From positions 1-18,280 of the forward strand of contig CAMCYT010000025.1 of NCBI GenBank assembly GCA_945885485.1: a stretch of DNA of 18,280 nt, given 5' to 3'. Under the pieces are notes generated by a model that saw only the letters and a program-made list of their open reading frames with translations, searched no databases and was not told where the DNA came from. Every line of letters begins with the position of its first letter. Position 1 is the first letter of the stretch. Positions 1-6,516 of the stretch are shown piece after piece. Position numbers and translations under genes: made by a program. Origin of the DNA: Prosthecobacter debontii (GTDB lineage Bacteria; Verrucomicrobiota; Verrucomicrobiia; Verrucomicrobiales; Akkermansiaceae).

Positions 1-765
1 CTGGGCAACGCTGACCGCTGCCGTCGGTGCTTTGCTTCCAAGCGCTTTGAACATTTCTGCGGAATACATGTAGAACGCGATCAAGGGTATCGAGAACAAC
101 CCTGTCACTGCGAACAGCACGGCATGGTCGCGATTTTTGAAAAGCTTGAAGCTATCTAAACCCATTGCGCTTTTCCATGATTTGCCCAACCCAAGAGGTG
201 GGGTGTTCGGAAGAAAAAACGCCAGCAACCCGGCCGCCACCCGTGCAACTCCTGCAGCATAGCCGCATTTCACGGATGAGTCCGAGTGCAACACGTAGCT
301 GATGAGGAACCCCGCAGCCATCCATCCGAATGTTGCGCCCACTCTGACCATGGGATAATGCCGTTCACCATGTGTTAGATGAGTGAGGCTGATGGTGGCC
401 ATCAAGCCCCATGTGGGACCTGAAACCAGGGCATACATGGCAATACCGAACAAAAACCAAACCGGACTCCAACCGAGATCCAATGCGAGGAATGCGAACA
501 CAATCGTCACCGCGCCGAGCAATGAACTCCAGCCCATGAGTTTCTGTGCGGACATCCTTTCATCCGCAAGCGCACCACCCACCAGAGGCGAGATCAAGGA
601 GGCGATGGGCGGCATAGCAAAAGCCCACGCTTGCCAACCTTCCAATCCCTCGGCTTTCAGCACATTCGTCAGCGATGGCACCCAAAACCCCGGAGCCATT
701 CCATGAAAAAAGAACGCCAGCCACAACAGCGGGAACGTTCCTTTTTTATACTCCTTTACCTCCAC
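1..765 (-). CDS. MFS transporter, nucleoside:H+ symporter-like (C-terminus outside window)
   Basis: About 255 residues are visible; the gene continues past the left edge, so it is partial. The reading frame is open throughout. The N-terminal part reads FPLLWLAFFFHGMAPGFWVP, then a glycine-rich membrane helix ending in LVGGALADER, which matches the conserved loop between helices 2 and 3 of the major facilitator superfamily. Further hydrophobic helices follow (for example LLGAVTIVFAFLAL and VAAGLLAFFLP), then a charged central loop and another helix near the edge. The spacing resembles the nucleoside:H+ symporter (XapB/NupG-like) branch seen in Verrucomicrobia, but the substrate cannot be read from the sequence. 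The start is uncertain: the frame opens after a TAA at 775-777 and has no early ATG, so I chose the GTG at 763-765. No Shine-Dalgarno sequence supports it. Confidence 0.82.
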   Translation of the reverse strand, partial: MEVKEYKKGTFPLLWLAFFFHGMAPGFWVPSLTNVLKAEGLEGWQAWAFAMPPIASLISPLVGGALADERMSAQKLMGWSSLLGAVTIVFAFLALDLGWSPVWFLFGIAMYALVSGPTWGLMATISLTHLTHGERHYPMVRVGATFGWMAAGFLISYVLHSDSSVKCGYAAGVARVAAGLLAFFLPNTPPLGLGKSWKSAMGLDSFKLFKNRDHAVLFAVTGLFSIPLIAFYMYSAEMFKALGSKAPTAAVSVAQ

Positions 766-1006
766 AGCACTTGGTTAGCTGGAAATTCCCGTCACGCAAG
801 AGCGATGAGATCTAAAAGCCAGAGTTAGATGAATTTCTTATGAATCTAACTTTCAAAAAAGGGTAGGGTCGAGCGGCCTCGCTCGACCGTAACTAGGTAG
901 GGCTCCATCGCCGAGGGAGCCGCGCCAAAGATAACGCACTAGATTTATCAAATGATTCCGTCATTCTAATTTATCTTCGGTCGACTCGGCGAGGCGACCC
1001 TACCTT
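766..1006. other. Intergenic region between MFS and ELM1 genes
   Basis: No coding region is supported here. The segment next to the MFS start has an 8-bp inverted repeat, AGTTAGAT at 823-830 and ATCTAACT at 844-851, with a 13-bp spacer. It could be an operator for the transporter, but nothing else supports that. The rest is taken up by three REP-like hairpins described separately. Confidence 0.5.
863..1003. repeat. REP-like hairpin array, inverted ends (REPIN-like)
   Basis: Three hairpins are seen. The first has GTAG at 863-866 followed by a perfect 9-bp stem (GGTCGAGCG at 867-875 with CGCTCGACC at 880-888, loop GCCT). The second has GTAG at 897-900 followed by GGCTCC (901-906) pairing with GGAGCC (916-921). 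The third is in inverted orientation, with GGTCGACTCG at 979-988, CGAGGCGACC at 990-999 (one internal mismatch) and CTAC at 1000-1003. GTAG ends facing inward hairpins in inverted orientation are the hallmark of REPINs. The stems of the three copies differ in sequence while pairing is kept. The right end lies 3 bp from the stop codon of the ELM1-family gene. Confidence 0.75.
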
Positions 1007-1882
1007 TTAACCCAAAATCATCCCCGCACAACGATCCGCCTCTGCCAACCTCTCCATTTTCCTCGCGTCGTTGCCCATCAAGTATCCGTCCTCCTTGAGT
1101 TTATCCAAACCACGGATCACCCGCGCATCAGGCTTAAGACGTGGCATTTCAAATACCCCGACTTTCGCACCGCCGGTCAGCGCTTCGTAAACCATCGATA
1201 CCGAATCCTCAGTCACCCAAACTTCTACCGCACTCGAAAGTTTTTCCGCCAACCAACCCGGGCCCGTATCTTGATGCGGAAAAATAGTTAGATTCGGGAT
1301 TTCATTTTCTAAGCGTTTGAGAAAATCAATCGGTGTCCGTCTTGAATCCGCGACCTGCCATGTTCCATCCCTGACTTGCTCACGGATCTGAGAAATCAAC
1401 CCCGCTTCATCGAAACCATGAATCTTCGATGGGCCGCCGATCAAGAACCATTTCTCAGATCTCTCCCCAGCAAAAGGAACCACCCGATTCAATGCTCCCT
1501 TGCTCAGGATGAACCTGGAATTGTTAGGGATGTTTTTAAAATCGTGCTCGGGAGCCACGCACCAATCGAACCAACTCATCGGCAGCCCCGGCTTCATCAG
1601 CACGATGCTTCGCGCACCCAAAATCCGGCTGATCAACAACAACGTGAGGTGCGTGCCGTGGCCGGCTCCGATAACATAATCAGGGATAGGGAATTTCTTG
1701 CTCGCAGCCAGCGCTTCCATCATCCGCACGATGGGATTGCGCTCCATCTCCAAGCGCACCAGATGTAACTCCACCGCAACCCGCCGTCCCATCGCTTCAG
1801 CCAAACCAAGCGATTGGTTTTCATGTCCCGCTTTGCCATCGCTAAGAATTAAAATGTGTAGTGGCGCGCTCAATCTTTCCAA
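1007..1882 (-). CDS. ELM1-family protein (Mito_fiss_Elm1-like, GT-B-like fold)
   Basis: The 291-residue protein matches the bacterial members of the mitochondrial fission ELM1 superfamily. Visible signatures are SDGKAGHENQSLGLAEA (residues 14-30), IGAGHGTH (71-78), IVLMKPGLP (93-101), FLIGGPSK (146-153), SRRTP (180-184) and VTEDSVSMVYEA (223-234). The family resembles GT-B glycosyltransferases, and bacterial members are often found near lipid A or LPS genes, but their reaction is not established. No signal peptide is seen, so it is probably cytoplasmic or peripheral. The start is a TTG at 1880-1882, with an in-frame stop just upstream; a second TTG three codons later would bring the start closer to the conserved core. 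The stop lies 3 bp from a REP-like hairpin. An MsbA-like exporter gene on the same strand lies upstream, separated by vapBC and repeats. Confidence 0.85.
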   Translation of the reverse strand: MERLSAPLHILILSDGKAGHENQSLGLAEAMGRRVAVELHLVRLEMERNPIVRMMEALAASKKFPIPDYVIGAGHGTHLTLLLISRILGARSIVLMKPGLPMSWFDWCVAPEHDFKNIPNNSRFILSKGALNRVVPFAGERSEKWFLIGGPSKIHGFDEAGLISQIREQVRDGTWQVADSRRTPIDFLKRLENEIPNLTIFPHQDTGPGWLAEKLSSAVEVWVTEDSVSMVYEALTGGAKVGVFEMPRLKPDARVIRGLDKLKEDGYLMGNDARKMERLAEADRCAGMILG

Positions 1883-1929
1883 AAGATGTAAGGTTTAAAG
1901 TCACTTTGCAAAAACCAAATGAAATCTAC

Positions 1930-1975
1930 GGTCGACAGCGGCCCCGACATATCGGGGTGTACGTGTCGACCCTGC
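1930..1975. repeat. REP-like palindrome with a second hairpin inside its loop
   Basis: The outer parts GGTCGACAGCGG (1930-1941) and CGTGTCGACC (1962-1971) together equal the REP-like unit seen, in reverse complement, at 3070-3091. The foot is CTGC (1972-1975) in place of CTAC. Between them sit 20 extra bases (1942-1961) that contain their own perfect hairpin, CCCCGA (1942-1947) with TCGGGG (1952-1957) and loop CATA. The result is a nested cruciform-capable structure. Confidence 0.7.
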
Positions 1976-1988
1976 CTCGCCCAGGAGT

Positions 1989-2133
1989 GCGGTGGCTCGC
2001 CACCGCCCCGTGGTAGACGAAGCTTGCTTCGTGCGGTGCGTCTTCTCTTCGTATTCATCGCTTCACACGAAATGTCTTTCACCACCACCCACCCGGAGCA
2101 AGCTCCGCCCCTCCCAAGCGGAGGCAAGCCTCC
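1989..2133. repeat. Cluster of four short perfect hairpins
   Basis: Four perfect inverted repeats with 2-bp loops lie within 145 bp: GCGGTGGC/GCCACCGC (1989-2006, loop TC), ACGAAGC/GCTTCGT (2017-2032, loop TT, preceded by GTAG at 2013-2016), CGGAGC/GCTCCG (2094-2107, loop AA) and GGAGGC/GCCTCC (2120-2133, loop AA). All share the plan of a stem closed by a C-G pair around a two-base loop, but the stem sequences are unrelated. They are probably members of the same hairpin repeat class as the REPs nearby; this is inference. Confidence 0.65.
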
Positions 2134-2196
2134 TCACTCCAGTCATGGTCGGTTACGCACACCGCCGAAGCTGGAATGAGAGTGTGAATTTAGATA

Positions 2197-2607
2197 TTAT
2201 CTCTCTGACGACCAATCTTCTACGACCAGCCCTGAAACACGGTCGAATTCTCTAGTATTGTGAGTGACCACGATTAGGCCCGCCGCACGACCGTGTGCTG
2301 CGATGAGTAAATCCATCGATCCTATGGGAGTTCCAGCCACCTCCAGATCCCTACGGATTTTCCCATAGTGCTTGGCGCAGTCATCCCCATAGGGAAGCAC
2401 GGGAATCGATAATAAAAATATATCTAACTGCTGATGGTTCTTTGCAGAATCTAGGCTTTTTTCAGCACCGTGTCGCAACTCGGATTCAGTGATGGATGAG
2501 ATCGCCAACTCTCCCACTTCAAAGTTAGCAAACCGCTTCTTGATCTCGGGATGTTTCGCACGGATCAGAAAAATGCACATACAAGTATCGAGAAGCCGAG
2601 TGATCAT
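2197..2607 (-). CDS. vapC: VapC-like PIN-domain ribonuclease toxin
   Basis: The 136-residue protein is a single PIN domain of usual VapC length. Expected acidic metal-binding residues are visible: D7 in RLLDTC, E43 in SSITESELRHG, D99 in GSMDLLIAAHG, and the C-terminal THNTREFDRV motif with D122. VapC toxins cut RNA, most often tRNA or rRNA, and are held inactive by the antitoxin made from the same operon. The start ATG overlaps the vapB stop by 4 bases (ATGA), a sign of translational coupling. AGGA lies 5 bases upstream, one of the few plausible ribosome binding sites in the window. All key residues are present, so the toxin looks intact. The RNA target cannot be predicted. Confidence 0.92.
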   Translation of the reverse strand: MITRLLDTCMCIFLIRAKHPEIKKRFANFEVGELAISSITESELRHGAEKSLDSAKNHQQLDIFLLSIPVLPYGDDCAKHYGKIRRDLEVAGTPIGSMDLLIAAHGRAAGLIVVTHNTREFDRVSGLVVEDWSSER

Positions 2608-2837
2608 GAGTCCTCGGAACTTCTTTCCTGTAATACGGGTTGAATTCGCTCCTCCAAAAAATCATCACTAAATCCATCGAGCGAGCCAAACATCACAGCC
2701 CAATCGTGATTTTTAGGCAACAATACCACCGCAGCACCAAGCCGCGTCACCAGCACCTCAGTGCCCTCAAAGCGAAACTCTTTAGGCAAGCGAACGGCTT
2801 GGCTGCGCCCGCTTTTAAATAACTTTGCCGTGACCAT
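2604..2837 (-). CDS. vapB: VapB-like antitoxin, AbrB/SpoVT fold
   Basis: From the ATG at 2835-2837 the protein has 77 residues. The N-terminal half (AKLFKSGRSQAVRLPKEFRF) is the classic swapped-hairpin AbrB DNA-binding domain of VapB antitoxins. The C-terminal half (SLDGFSDDFLEERIQPVLQE) is the acidic, flexible segment that wraps the toxin active site. A longer frame from a TTG at 2853-2855 exists but would run through the palindromic operator, so the ATG is preferred. VapB proteins repress their own operon with VapC as co-repressor; the 27-bp palindrome 4 bp upstream is a good candidate for the binding site. The stop overlaps the vapC start. Confidence 0.9.
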   Translation of the reverse strand: MVTAKLFKSGRSQAVRLPKEFRFEGTEVLVTRLGAAVVLLPKNHDWAVMFGSLDGFSDDFLEERIQPVLQERSSEDS

Positions 2838-2841
2838 AAAT

Positions 2842-2868
2842 AAAGTATCTACCAATGGTAGATACTTT
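2842..2868. promoter_or_regulatory. 27-bp palindrome, likely vapBC operator
   Basis: AAAGTATCTACCA (2842-2854) is followed by one base and then TGGTAGATACTTT (2856-2868), a perfect 13-bp inverted repeat. It ends 4 bp before the vapB ATG. Palindromes at this position are typical binding sites of VapB/VapBC autoregulators. It occupies the place of a ribosome binding site, so it may also fold in the mRNA if transcription begins upstream. A -10-like TAGATACTT lies within the minus-strand copy. Confidence 0.75.
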
Positions 2869-2936
2869 CAAGCAGATTCTTCTATCACAGGAATTATGAA
2901 AACCGAACTACCGAACTACCGCGCGGCAGAGCCGCA

Positions 2937-3056
2937 ACCGACTCAACGCAACTCCGCCGAGACCATCGCTTGGTAAATCGGATCGGTTTTCTCTAGTTCA
3001 TCATGAGTTCCATCACTGACGACACGGCCGTCCTTGAAAACCAAGATCCGATCCGC
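2937..3056 (-). pseudogene. Orphan duplicate of the 3' end of the MsbA-like gene
   Basis: These 120 bases match 3221-3340 at 117 of 120 positions in the same orientation. They encode the last 37 residues (ADRILVFKDG...AMVSAELR) and the stop codon of the ABC exporter, plus 6 bases after it. All three differences are third-position synonymous changes (GAC/GAT Asp, CTA/CTT Leu, ATT/ATA Ile), so the encoded peptides are identical. No start codon or upstream part of the gene is attached, so it is a gene remnant. Nine bases separate it from the REP-like element, and nine separate that element from the intact copy. Confidence 0.9.
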
Positions 3057-3065
3057 AGATGAACG

Positions 3066-3211
3066 GTAGGGTCGACACGCCGCTGTCGACCGTGACTTCG
3101 GCGCAGCCGCGCGCAGCGATCACTCTAAAAGAAGTGTGACCTCCCTAATTGCCACTTTTTCAGATCTTCTATGCGAGGCAATCACGGTCGACAACGGCGT
3201 GTCGACCCTAC
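3066..3211. repeat. Inverted pair of REP-like hairpins (REPIN-like)
   Basis: The left unit is GTAG (3066-3069) followed by GGTCGACA (3070-3077) and TGTCGACC (3084-3091), a perfect 8-bp stem. The right unit is inverted: GGTCGACA (3186-3193), TGTCGACC (3200-3207) and CTAC (3208-3211). The total is 146 bp. The left 30 bases, from G3065 to G3094, are identical to those at 14804-14833, and the following spacer (CTTCGGCG...AGCGATCA) is also partly shared with that copy. The element lies between the two copies of the exporter 3' end and 15 bp from the intact copy's stop codon. Confidence 0.8.
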
Positions 3212-3220
3212 CTTTTGGTT

Positions 3221-3340
3221 ACCGACTCAACGCAACTCCGCCGAGACCATCGCTTGGTATATCGGATCGGTTTTCTCAAGTTCATCATGAGTTCCATCAC
3301 TGACGACACGGCCATCCTTGAAAACCAAGATCCGATCCGC
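3221..3340 (-). repeat. Intact copy of the 120-bp direct repeat
   Basis: This is the partner of 2937-3056 at an offset of 284 bp. It forms codons 556-592, the stop and 6 bp of 3' flank of the MsbA-like gene. See the orphan-copy entry for the differences. Confidence 0.9.
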
Positions 3341-5005
3341 GATCCGAATCGTACTGAATCGATGTGCGATAATAAGGGTGGTGCGACCTTTTACCAAATC
3401 TGCCAAGGCTTGCTGCACCATGGCTTCGCTTTCTGTATCGAGCGCGCTAGTTGCTTCATCCAAAATCAGGATAGGCGCGTCTTTCAAAAACGCACGAGCG
3501 ATGGCGATGCGCTGGCGCTGACCACCGGAGAGCAAATCACCATGCTCCCCGACCATACTCTGATAACCCTCTGGAAAACCCGTGATGAAATCGTGCGCGA
3601 AGGCTTTTTTCGCCGCGGTCTCGATCTCTTCCTGTGTGGCATTCATTTTACCAACGCGAATATTTTCCTCAAGAGTCCCAAGGAAAAGCGAAGGCGTCTG
3701 CGGCACGATCGCGATGCGATCACGGAGATCATGTTTTAGGAAATCTCTAACCGAAACTCCGTTCAAGCAAACCTCTCCTTGCTGGGGGTCGTAAAATCTC
3801 GGGACCAGATGTGCGAAGGTGGTTTTACCCGCACCGCTCGGACCGACGAGAGCAACCACTTGTCCGGCTGGAATGGTTAGATTCACATCATGCAACACGG
3901 GTTCGTCGTTATACGCGAAGGTCAGGTGACGGAATGCGATTTCCACATCCGAAACCGGACAGGACTTGGGAGAATCGGGATTCAAAATCGTGTCATCCGA
4001 ATCCAAAATGTAATTCAACCTATCCACCGATGCCTTGCCTTGTTGGAAAAGCGAATGCATGTTGCCGAGCTTTTTGATCGGCTCGTATGACATGTAGAGC
4101 GCCATACCGAGAGCAAGAAAACCTTCCAAAGTCATTCCCGCACGGACTCCGAAAAACAACGCCGCCGCAAAGCCCGTCGCCGCAACCACCTCGATGGATG
4201 GCGAAATCATTTGGCGATACTTCACCACTTTCATTCCCAACTTGAGAATCTCGGCGATTCGTTTTTTGAACCGGCTGATTTGTGTTTTCTGAAGATTGTA
4301 TCCGCGAATCTCCAATGCCGATTGCAGGTTTTCTGACAAAGCAGCCGATAGATTACCACCACGTTCCTGAAGCATAGCCGCTCTTTTGGTGAGTTTTTTC
4401 CCAGCAAAACGAATCGCAAAAATGCAGATTGGAACTGATACCAAGGCGATGAGAGCGATGAAAAAGCTCTTATCTTGATAGGACATCCAACCCACCATTC
4501 CCAACGCTGCGAGCATCGTCGCGGGTTGTTTGATTAAGTCGCTCGATGCCTGGGCGATCACCTGCTGTAGCAATTGCGTGTCGTTCATCACGCGTGCTAA
4601 CAGATCGCCGGATTGATTCTTTCTGAAAAACGCAAGCGGCAGGCTTTGGAGTTTGATGAAAAGATCTGTGCGTATCGATTCCACTACCCGCATCCCGACA
4701 TACTGGATGAAATAGGCATTGGTATAGCCGGCGATGGCGCGGAGCAAAAACACCGCAGGGATCCACAAGCAGGTGTAGATCAAAAGATCATCGCGGGAAA
4801 TTTCACCGAGCTTGGAAGTGATCCAGATGATGTAAGCACTCTTTTCATCGACCTTTTCATTGAAGAGAACCGGAAAAACGATCTTCGTCATCATAGGCAA
4901 ACCCGCACCCGATGCAGCCGCATAAACCAGACCCGCGATCACCCCGATGGCGAAGCAACCTTTCACCTTTAGGAGGTGACGGTAATATGGAAGGAACTTC
5001 TTCAA
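3227..5005 (-). CDS. MsbA-like ABC exporter (fused membrane and ATPase domains)
   Basis: The 592-residue half-transporter has an N-terminal six-helix exporter domain (about 15-325) and a C-terminal nucleotide-binding domain. Walker A is GPSGAGKT (388-395), the signature LSGGQ (492-496), Walker B ILILDE with catalytic E517, and the switch H548 in IIAHR. Size and layout are those of MsbA-type homodimers, which flip lipid A-core or other lipids across the inner membrane. A multidrug exporter of the same fold cannot be excluded. The only usable start is TTG at 5003-5005, with an in-frame stop shortly upstream and the next ATG about 40 codons in. The gene follows sucB on the same strand after 65 bp. 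Its last 37 codons are duplicated downstream next to a REP-like pair. An ELM1-family gene downstream supports an envelope role. Confidence 0.9.
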   Translation of the reverse strand: MKKFLPYYRHLLKVKGCFAIGVIAGLVYAAASGAGLPMMTKIVFPVLFNEKVDEKSAYIIWITSKLGEISRDDLLIYTCLWIPAVFLLRAIAGYTNAYFIQYVGMRVVESIRTDLFIKLQSLPLAFFRKNQSGDLLARVMNDTQLLQQVIAQASSDLIKQPATMLAALGMVGWMSYQDKSFFIALIALVSVPICIFAIRFAGKKLTKRAAMLQERGGNLSAALSENLQSALEIRGYNLQKTQISRFKKRIAEILKLGMKVVKYRQMISPSIEVVAATGFAAALFFGVRAGMTLEGFLALGMALYMSYEPIKKLGNMHSLFQQGKASVDRLNYILDSDDTILNPDSPKSCPVSDVEIAFRHLTFAYNDEPVLHDVNLTIPAGQVVALVGPSGAGKTTFAHLVPRFYDPQQGEVCLNGVSVRDFLKHDLRDRIAIVPQTPSLFLGTLEENIRVGKMNATQEEIETAAKKAFAHDFITGFPEGYQSMVGEHGDLLSGGQRQRIAIARAFLKDAPILILDEATSALDTESEAMVQQALADLVKGRTTLIIAHRFSTIRIADRILVFKDGRVVSDGTHDELEKTDPIYQAMVSAELR

Positions 5006-5032
5006 ATGGATTGATAAGGGTTATTCTTACCA

Positions 5033-5049
5033 AAAGCCCGAGAGGCTTT
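5033..5049 (-). terminator. Possible weak terminator after sucB
   Basis: Read on the minus strand, AAAGCC and GGCTTT form a 6-bp stem with a 5-base loop, followed by only one more T before GG. A second stem, TTTCAG (5047-5052) with CTGAAA (5062-5067), partly overlaps it. It lies between the sucB stop and the exporter start. The U-tract is poor, so read-through into the exporter gene is likely. Confidence 0.35.
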
Positions 5050-5070
5050 CAGTGAGCGAAGCTGAAACGT

Positions 5071-6492
5071 TTATACTTCTAACATCAAACGATGAGGTGC
5101 TTCCAAGCTATCCTTGATACGGATCAGGAAAGTCACGGCTTCTTTACCATCGACGAGGCGATGATCGTAGCTCAGCGCGAGATACATCATCGGACGAATG
5201 ACGACCTGACCGTTAAGCGCAACCGGACGTTGCTGGATCGTGTGCATTCCGAGAATGCCACTTTGTGGAGGATTGAGAATAGGCGTGCTGAGCAAAGAAC
5301 CGTATGTTCCACCGTTAGATATGGTGAACACACCACCTTGCAAATCTTCAATAGCGATTTTTCCGGCTTTGCCTTTTGCTGCGTAATCCAAAATATCCTG
5401 TTCGATTTGCGCGAAGGATTTCTTATCGCAATCACGGAGAACCGGAACGATCAGGCCTTTCTCTGTGCCGATCGCCACGCCGATGTCGTAGTAATGATTT
5501 TCAATGATGTCGGTGCCTTCGATGCGGCCGTTGATCGATGGTACGTCTTTGAGCGCCTGTGCGACCGCTTTGACGAAGAATGACATAAAACCGAGTTTTA
5601 CTCCGTGTTTTTTGAGGAAATCATCTTGAACTCCCTTGCGCAGTTCCATCACGGCGGTCATATCGACCTCATTGAAGGTTGTTAGAATCGCAGCGGTTTG
5701 TTGGGCGTTCACCAGATGCGTGGCGATCTTGCGACGCAGCATCGACATCTTGCGGCGGGTGGTGCGTCCGTCTTGAACGGCAGCGGAAGATGTTGCTTCG
5801 GCTTTCTGAGAGGTGAGAACTGAGAGATCCGGTTTCGGGCGAGATTCGCTGACTAGCTGAGGCGCAGGTACTACGACTGATGGGGCAACCGGAGCAGGTG
5901 CAGGTTTTGGAGCATGAGCGGCGGCTGGGGCTTGGCCTGCGGTGATCAAACCGATGACTTTTCCAATCGAAACTTCCTCACCTTCGGGAACTAGAATCCG
6001 AAGCGTTCCAGCAATGGGTGCTTCGAGTTCGTTAGAAACTTTATCGGTTTCCAAGGTCACGAGGATTTCGCCTTTTTCGCAGAAGTCGCCATCCTTTTTG
6101 CGCCAAGCAGCAACGTTCGCGGAAGTGATCGACTCGCCAGCGGCAGGCACTACGATCTCGACGGATCCGCCGGTAGCGACGGGAGTTGGAGCAGGAGCGG
6201 CGGCGGGGGTTGAAATTGCGGCAGCTTGTGGTGCAGCGGCTGGAGCGAAACTTTCAGCGGAAGGCGTGAGTTGGCCGATCACGGTTCCGATCGAAACTTC
6301 TTCGCCTTCACCAACAGCGATCGTTAAAATTCCGTCGACCTCAGCTTCGAGCTCATTGGAAACTTTATCGGTTTCCAAGCTCACGAGAGCCTCGCCTTTT
6401 TTGACGAAGTCGCCGCTGTTCTTATACCATTTCGCGATGTTCGCGGAGGTGATGGATTCGCCGGCTGCCGGCACTTTGATATCGATGGCCAT
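5071..6492 (-). CDS. sucB: Dihydrolipoyllysine-residue succinyltransferase, 2-oxoglutarate dehydrogenase E2
   Basis: The E2 enzyme transfers the succinyl group from E1-bound substrate through lipoyl-lysine to CoA in the citric acid cycle. The 473-residue protein has two lipoyl domains in tandem (about 1-77 and 110-184). Each carries the lipoylation motif ETDKVSNELEA, with K43 and K151. Ala-Pro-rich linkers follow each. The catalytic domain starts near RRKMSMLRRKIATH (246) and carries the active-site HRLVD with H444 and D448. The E3/E1-binding peripheral subunit-binding domain, normally between lipoyl and catalytic domains, is not recognisable in residues 185-245. The ATG at 6490-6492 lies 24 bp from the sucA stop, so the two are one operon. 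No lpd gene is in the window. The SucA neighbour supports E2o over E2p. Confidence 0.95.
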   Translation of the reverse strand: MAIDIKVPAAGESITSANIAKWYKNSGDFVKKGEALVSLETDKVSNELEAEVDGILTIAVGEGEEVSIGTVIGQLTPSAESFAPAAAPQAAAISTPAAAPAPTPVATGGSVEIVVPAAGESITSANVAAWRKKDGDFCEKGEILVTLETDKVSNELEAPIAGTLRILVPEGEEVSIGKVIGLITAGQAPAAAHAPKPAPAPVAPSVVVPAPQLVSESRPKPDLSVLTSQKAEATSSAAVQDGRTTRRKMSMLRRKIATHLVNAQQTAAILTTFNEVDMTAVMELRKGVQDDFLKKHGVKLGFMSFFVKAVAQALKDVPSINGRIEGTDIIENHYYDIGVAIGTEKGLIVPVLRDCDKKSFAQIEQDILDYAAKGKAGKIAIEDLQGGVFTISNGGTYGSLLSTPILNPPQSGILGMHTIQQRPVALNGQVVIRPMMYLALSYDHRLVDGKEAVTFLIRIKDSLEAPHRLMLEV

Positions 6493-6516
6493 GATAGAGG
6501 TGGTTTGGGTAAAATG

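Larger units (their letters stand above)
1883..2196. other. Gene-free stretch rich in short hairpins
   Basis: I see no credible gene on either strand in these 314 bases. The stretch holds a modified REP-like palindrome (1930-1975) and four short perfect hairpins between 1989 and 2133, described separately. It separates the ELM1-family gene from vapC, so any ELM1 promoter must lie within or next to it. No clear sigma-70 motif is visible. Confidence 0.6.

Noticed and set aside
1376..1768. 130-residue plus-strand frame inside the ELM1-family gene
   Set aside because: It is an antisense shadow; the minus-strand frame carries the ELM1 signatures.
2898..2935. Hairpin GCGGC/GCCGC with repeated CCGAACTA words as another REP-like unit
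   Set aside because: The CTAC lies on the wrong side of the stem for this family, and the stem is only 5 bp, so it was not counted.
863..3211. CRISPR array
   Set aside because: Repeats are few, irregularly spaced, inverted and hairpin-shaped, with no cas genes nearby.
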